Positions 62,461-64,000 of a stretch of 64,000 nt of DNA are shown piece after piece (within the stretch, counting starts at the first letter, position 1; the number at the start of each line of letters is the position of its first letter). This stretch comes from Gadus chalcogrammus. Taxonomy: Eukaryota; Chordata; Actinopteri; Gadiformes; Gadidae. The notes under the pieces were generated by a model that worked only from the letters and a program-made list of their open reading frames with translations, was not told the origin of the DNA and searched no databases. The DNA lies in the NCBI RefSeq assembly GCF_026213295.1, contig NC_079427.1, positions 30,959,184 through 31,023,183 on the forward strand. The letters run 5' to 3'. A program made the translations under genes and the position numbers.

Positions 62461-62867
62461 TTCCACAGCATACGGATTTTACATCCGGTTGAATTCGTTG
62501 AGTTCGTTGCACACGTCGGTGTGGTACAACACAGAACTCTACGTTCGCAATCAAAGGTTCATAATTATCTTTATACCGTGCACTGTTCGGTTAACTCCTT
62601 GTGTCTGAGGTTTTTCCCTTCACTTTAACATGAATGAAGTTGATGGGTTTTAGGCACTGTGGTAACTGATTATTATTAAAAGGTTTTTATTGACGAAGGG
62701 CCTTTTAGATTGGTTCAGCTGCTGCTCACTAACTCTCACGTTCCTCTGCTCGCAATGCGATTCACATATCGTTCAATTTATTCAAAAGATCCAAAGACAA
62801 AGAACGGGTACATTATGGTATCATTTTATATTATTTAGTCTTATTGTTAATAGTTTCAGTCGCGTTG

Positions 62868-63448
62868 GTATTTAATTTTCCATTTGCTCGTTTAGCTACG
62901 TATGACAGTTAACAATGTTGGTGCAGGCCTATTACAATTATTTACGCGTGTAGGCCGCTCCAACTCACTCGATATTTCAAAAAGATTAGTGTGCTCTCTC
63001 AGAGCTGGGAGATTTCATCCTTATTTTAACATATTACTCGAGACGGTGTTTTCTCACAGTTCTACGGGTTCATGCGTTCCCGGGTTCATGCGTTCATGCG
63101 TACACGTCTCTTACTCAGACTTTTCCCCCTACACGGGGTATTTAATTTTTCATTTGCTTGTTTAGCCATGTATGTCAGTTAACAATTTTGGTGTATTACA
63201 ATTATTTATGTGTGTTGGCCACTCCAACTCACTCGATATTTTGAATAGATTAGTGTGCTCTTTCTGGGAGTTTCCATCCTTATTTTAACATATTACTCGA
63301 GTCAGTGTTTCTCACAGCGTTCTACGGGTTCATGCGTTTTACGGGTTCATGCGTTTTACGGGTTTATGCGTTCTCGGGTTTATGCGTTCTTGGGTTTATG
63401 CGCAAATGCGTACACGTCTCCTACTCAGACTTTTTCCCCTACACGGGG
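62868..63448 (+). repeat. Direct tandem repeat, about 270-310 bp, two copies
   Basis: Copy 1 is 62868-63137, copy 2 is 63138-63448. Both start GTATTTAATTTT(C/T)CATTTG and end CCCCTACACGGGG. Copy 2 has an internal expansion of GGGTT(C/T)ATGCGTT. Confidence 0.9.
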
Positions 63449-63454
63449 CCTAAC

Positions 63455-64000
63455 TTTCGCTGATGTCACCTTCTCTGCAAGGCATTTTTCATCTAAAAAG
63501 CTGAACAAGGGTTGCCGGTCGTGTCTATCAAACGGCTGGGAAGGCGGTCTTCCACAGCTTACGAATCCTACATCCGGTCGAATTCATGGTTCTTCCTTCA
63601 AGCGCACATGATGCTCTAACGTCGGTTAAGGCAGGTTTATCACGTTTGCTACTACAGCTGTTTTTGGCGGCCTGTTTCCATTCCAGTCTTAGTCTTTGTG
63701 TCAAGGTGTCACTTTTGTTTTTATTAGTTTAGACACGTTCATACTCTTTCTTGTGATATGTGATAAGTATTTTAAGAAGCTGCATTTCCCTCACATAGCC
63801 ACAAGGGGAGCAAAACCTTATTGAAGGCTGCTCCACCACAGAAGGAGCCGAAGCCTTTACGTCACCCCGGCCACGCCCACTAGGCCACGCCCACTTGACG
63901 TCCTCTCTAGCGGGTGGTTTCGAACTCGAGAGGCCAGAGATCAATAGGTAGACGGCAGAGAGCCACCCCGGGCCTATGCCCGGGGGCTTGAAGTAGATCA
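63455..64000. other. End of window
   Basis: It holds the second GGCTGGGAAGGCGGTCTTCC copy, a CCACGCCCACTAGGCCACGC near-duplicate, and a CCCGGGCCTATGCCCGGG hairpin at the end. No gene is seen. Confidence 0.4.

Larger units (their letters stand above)
61608..64000 (+). mobile_element. DIRS/Ngaro-like retroelement, incomplete
   Basis: A leader, a Pro/Ala-rich frame (61984-62289: PCYHGYC-like and PATMATAVPALAPAA) and an RNase H-like piece are followed by two direct repeats (62868-63448). GGCTGGGAAGG(T/C)GGTCTTCCACAG occurs twice (62448 and 63533). This layout and the RNase H style suggest a tyrosine-recombinase retroelement, but no recombinase is visible in the window. It may run past the end. 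Confidence 0.5.

Overview
The window is vertebrate nuclear DNA, almost certainly from a teleost fish. It has no operon-like packing. The coding signal is short exons with GT-AG splice sites, separated by long introns full of microsatellites and of L2-like, Rex1/CR1-like, hAT, piggyBac, Harbinger, TTAA-target and DIRS-like repeats. FIIND, CARD and death-domain (DD) exons with this texture are known from fish innate-immune loci. The very high density of long CA/GT tracts would fit a gadid-like fish, but I cannot prove the species.

The genes form a cluster of inflammasome-type signalling modules. On the plus strand the order is: DD exon (3942-4232), a relic linker exon (5221), CARD exon (6761-7033), linker exon (7798-7896), a first FIIND (acidic exons from 11.76 kb, ZU5 half 12481-12922, UPA half 13373-14552, tail exon 14645-14683), more Ser/Pro/Arg-rich linker exons (15642, 23915/25100/29169 with 31656, 32528, 36476, 41812, 42921), a second FIIND (45408-47901), a Pro/Ser/Thr 63-bp-repeat exon (50129-50437) and a terminal CARD with stop codon (52425-52717). 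On the minus strand, facing it tail to tail, lies a third, partial copy: UPA exons 61344 down to 59120, tail exon 59040-58966 and a terminal CARD (58149-57875). Its ZU5 part is missing, or lies past a DIRS-like retroelement that starts near 61.6 kb. Almost all exon borders are phase 1, so modules can be shuffled without breaking frame. In NLRP1 and CARD8 the FIIND cleaves itself and frees a UPA-CARD fragment that seeds an inflammasome; the minus-strand copy has just this UPA-CARD order. All three copies keep the catalytic His and the nucleophilic Ser but have Leu instead of Phe just before the cut site.

Between and inside the exons is an unusually readable record of transposition. A TTAA-flanked element at 272-3180 carries a piggyBac remnant. 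A 500-copy CAGA array fills 9293-11292. A 1,185-bp unit made of half a linker exon plus a repeat element is tandemly repeated from 23.9 kb, with a 2,880-bp LINE and a 1,849-bp terminal-inverted-repeat element inside later copies. A TTAA MITE (33696-36337) contains a hAT element. Two solo LTRs flank an L2-like LINE that itself contains a Harbinger-like MITE. For several of these the window also holds a paralogous empty site, so borders and target-site duplications can be read directly. The region 53.9-54.9 kb is a broken Ty3-type retrotransposon.

Limits: exon joins were inferred by eye from splice signals, phase and similarity between the three copies. No transcript evidence was available, and whether 3.9-52.7 kb is one gene or two or three cannot be settled from sequence alone.
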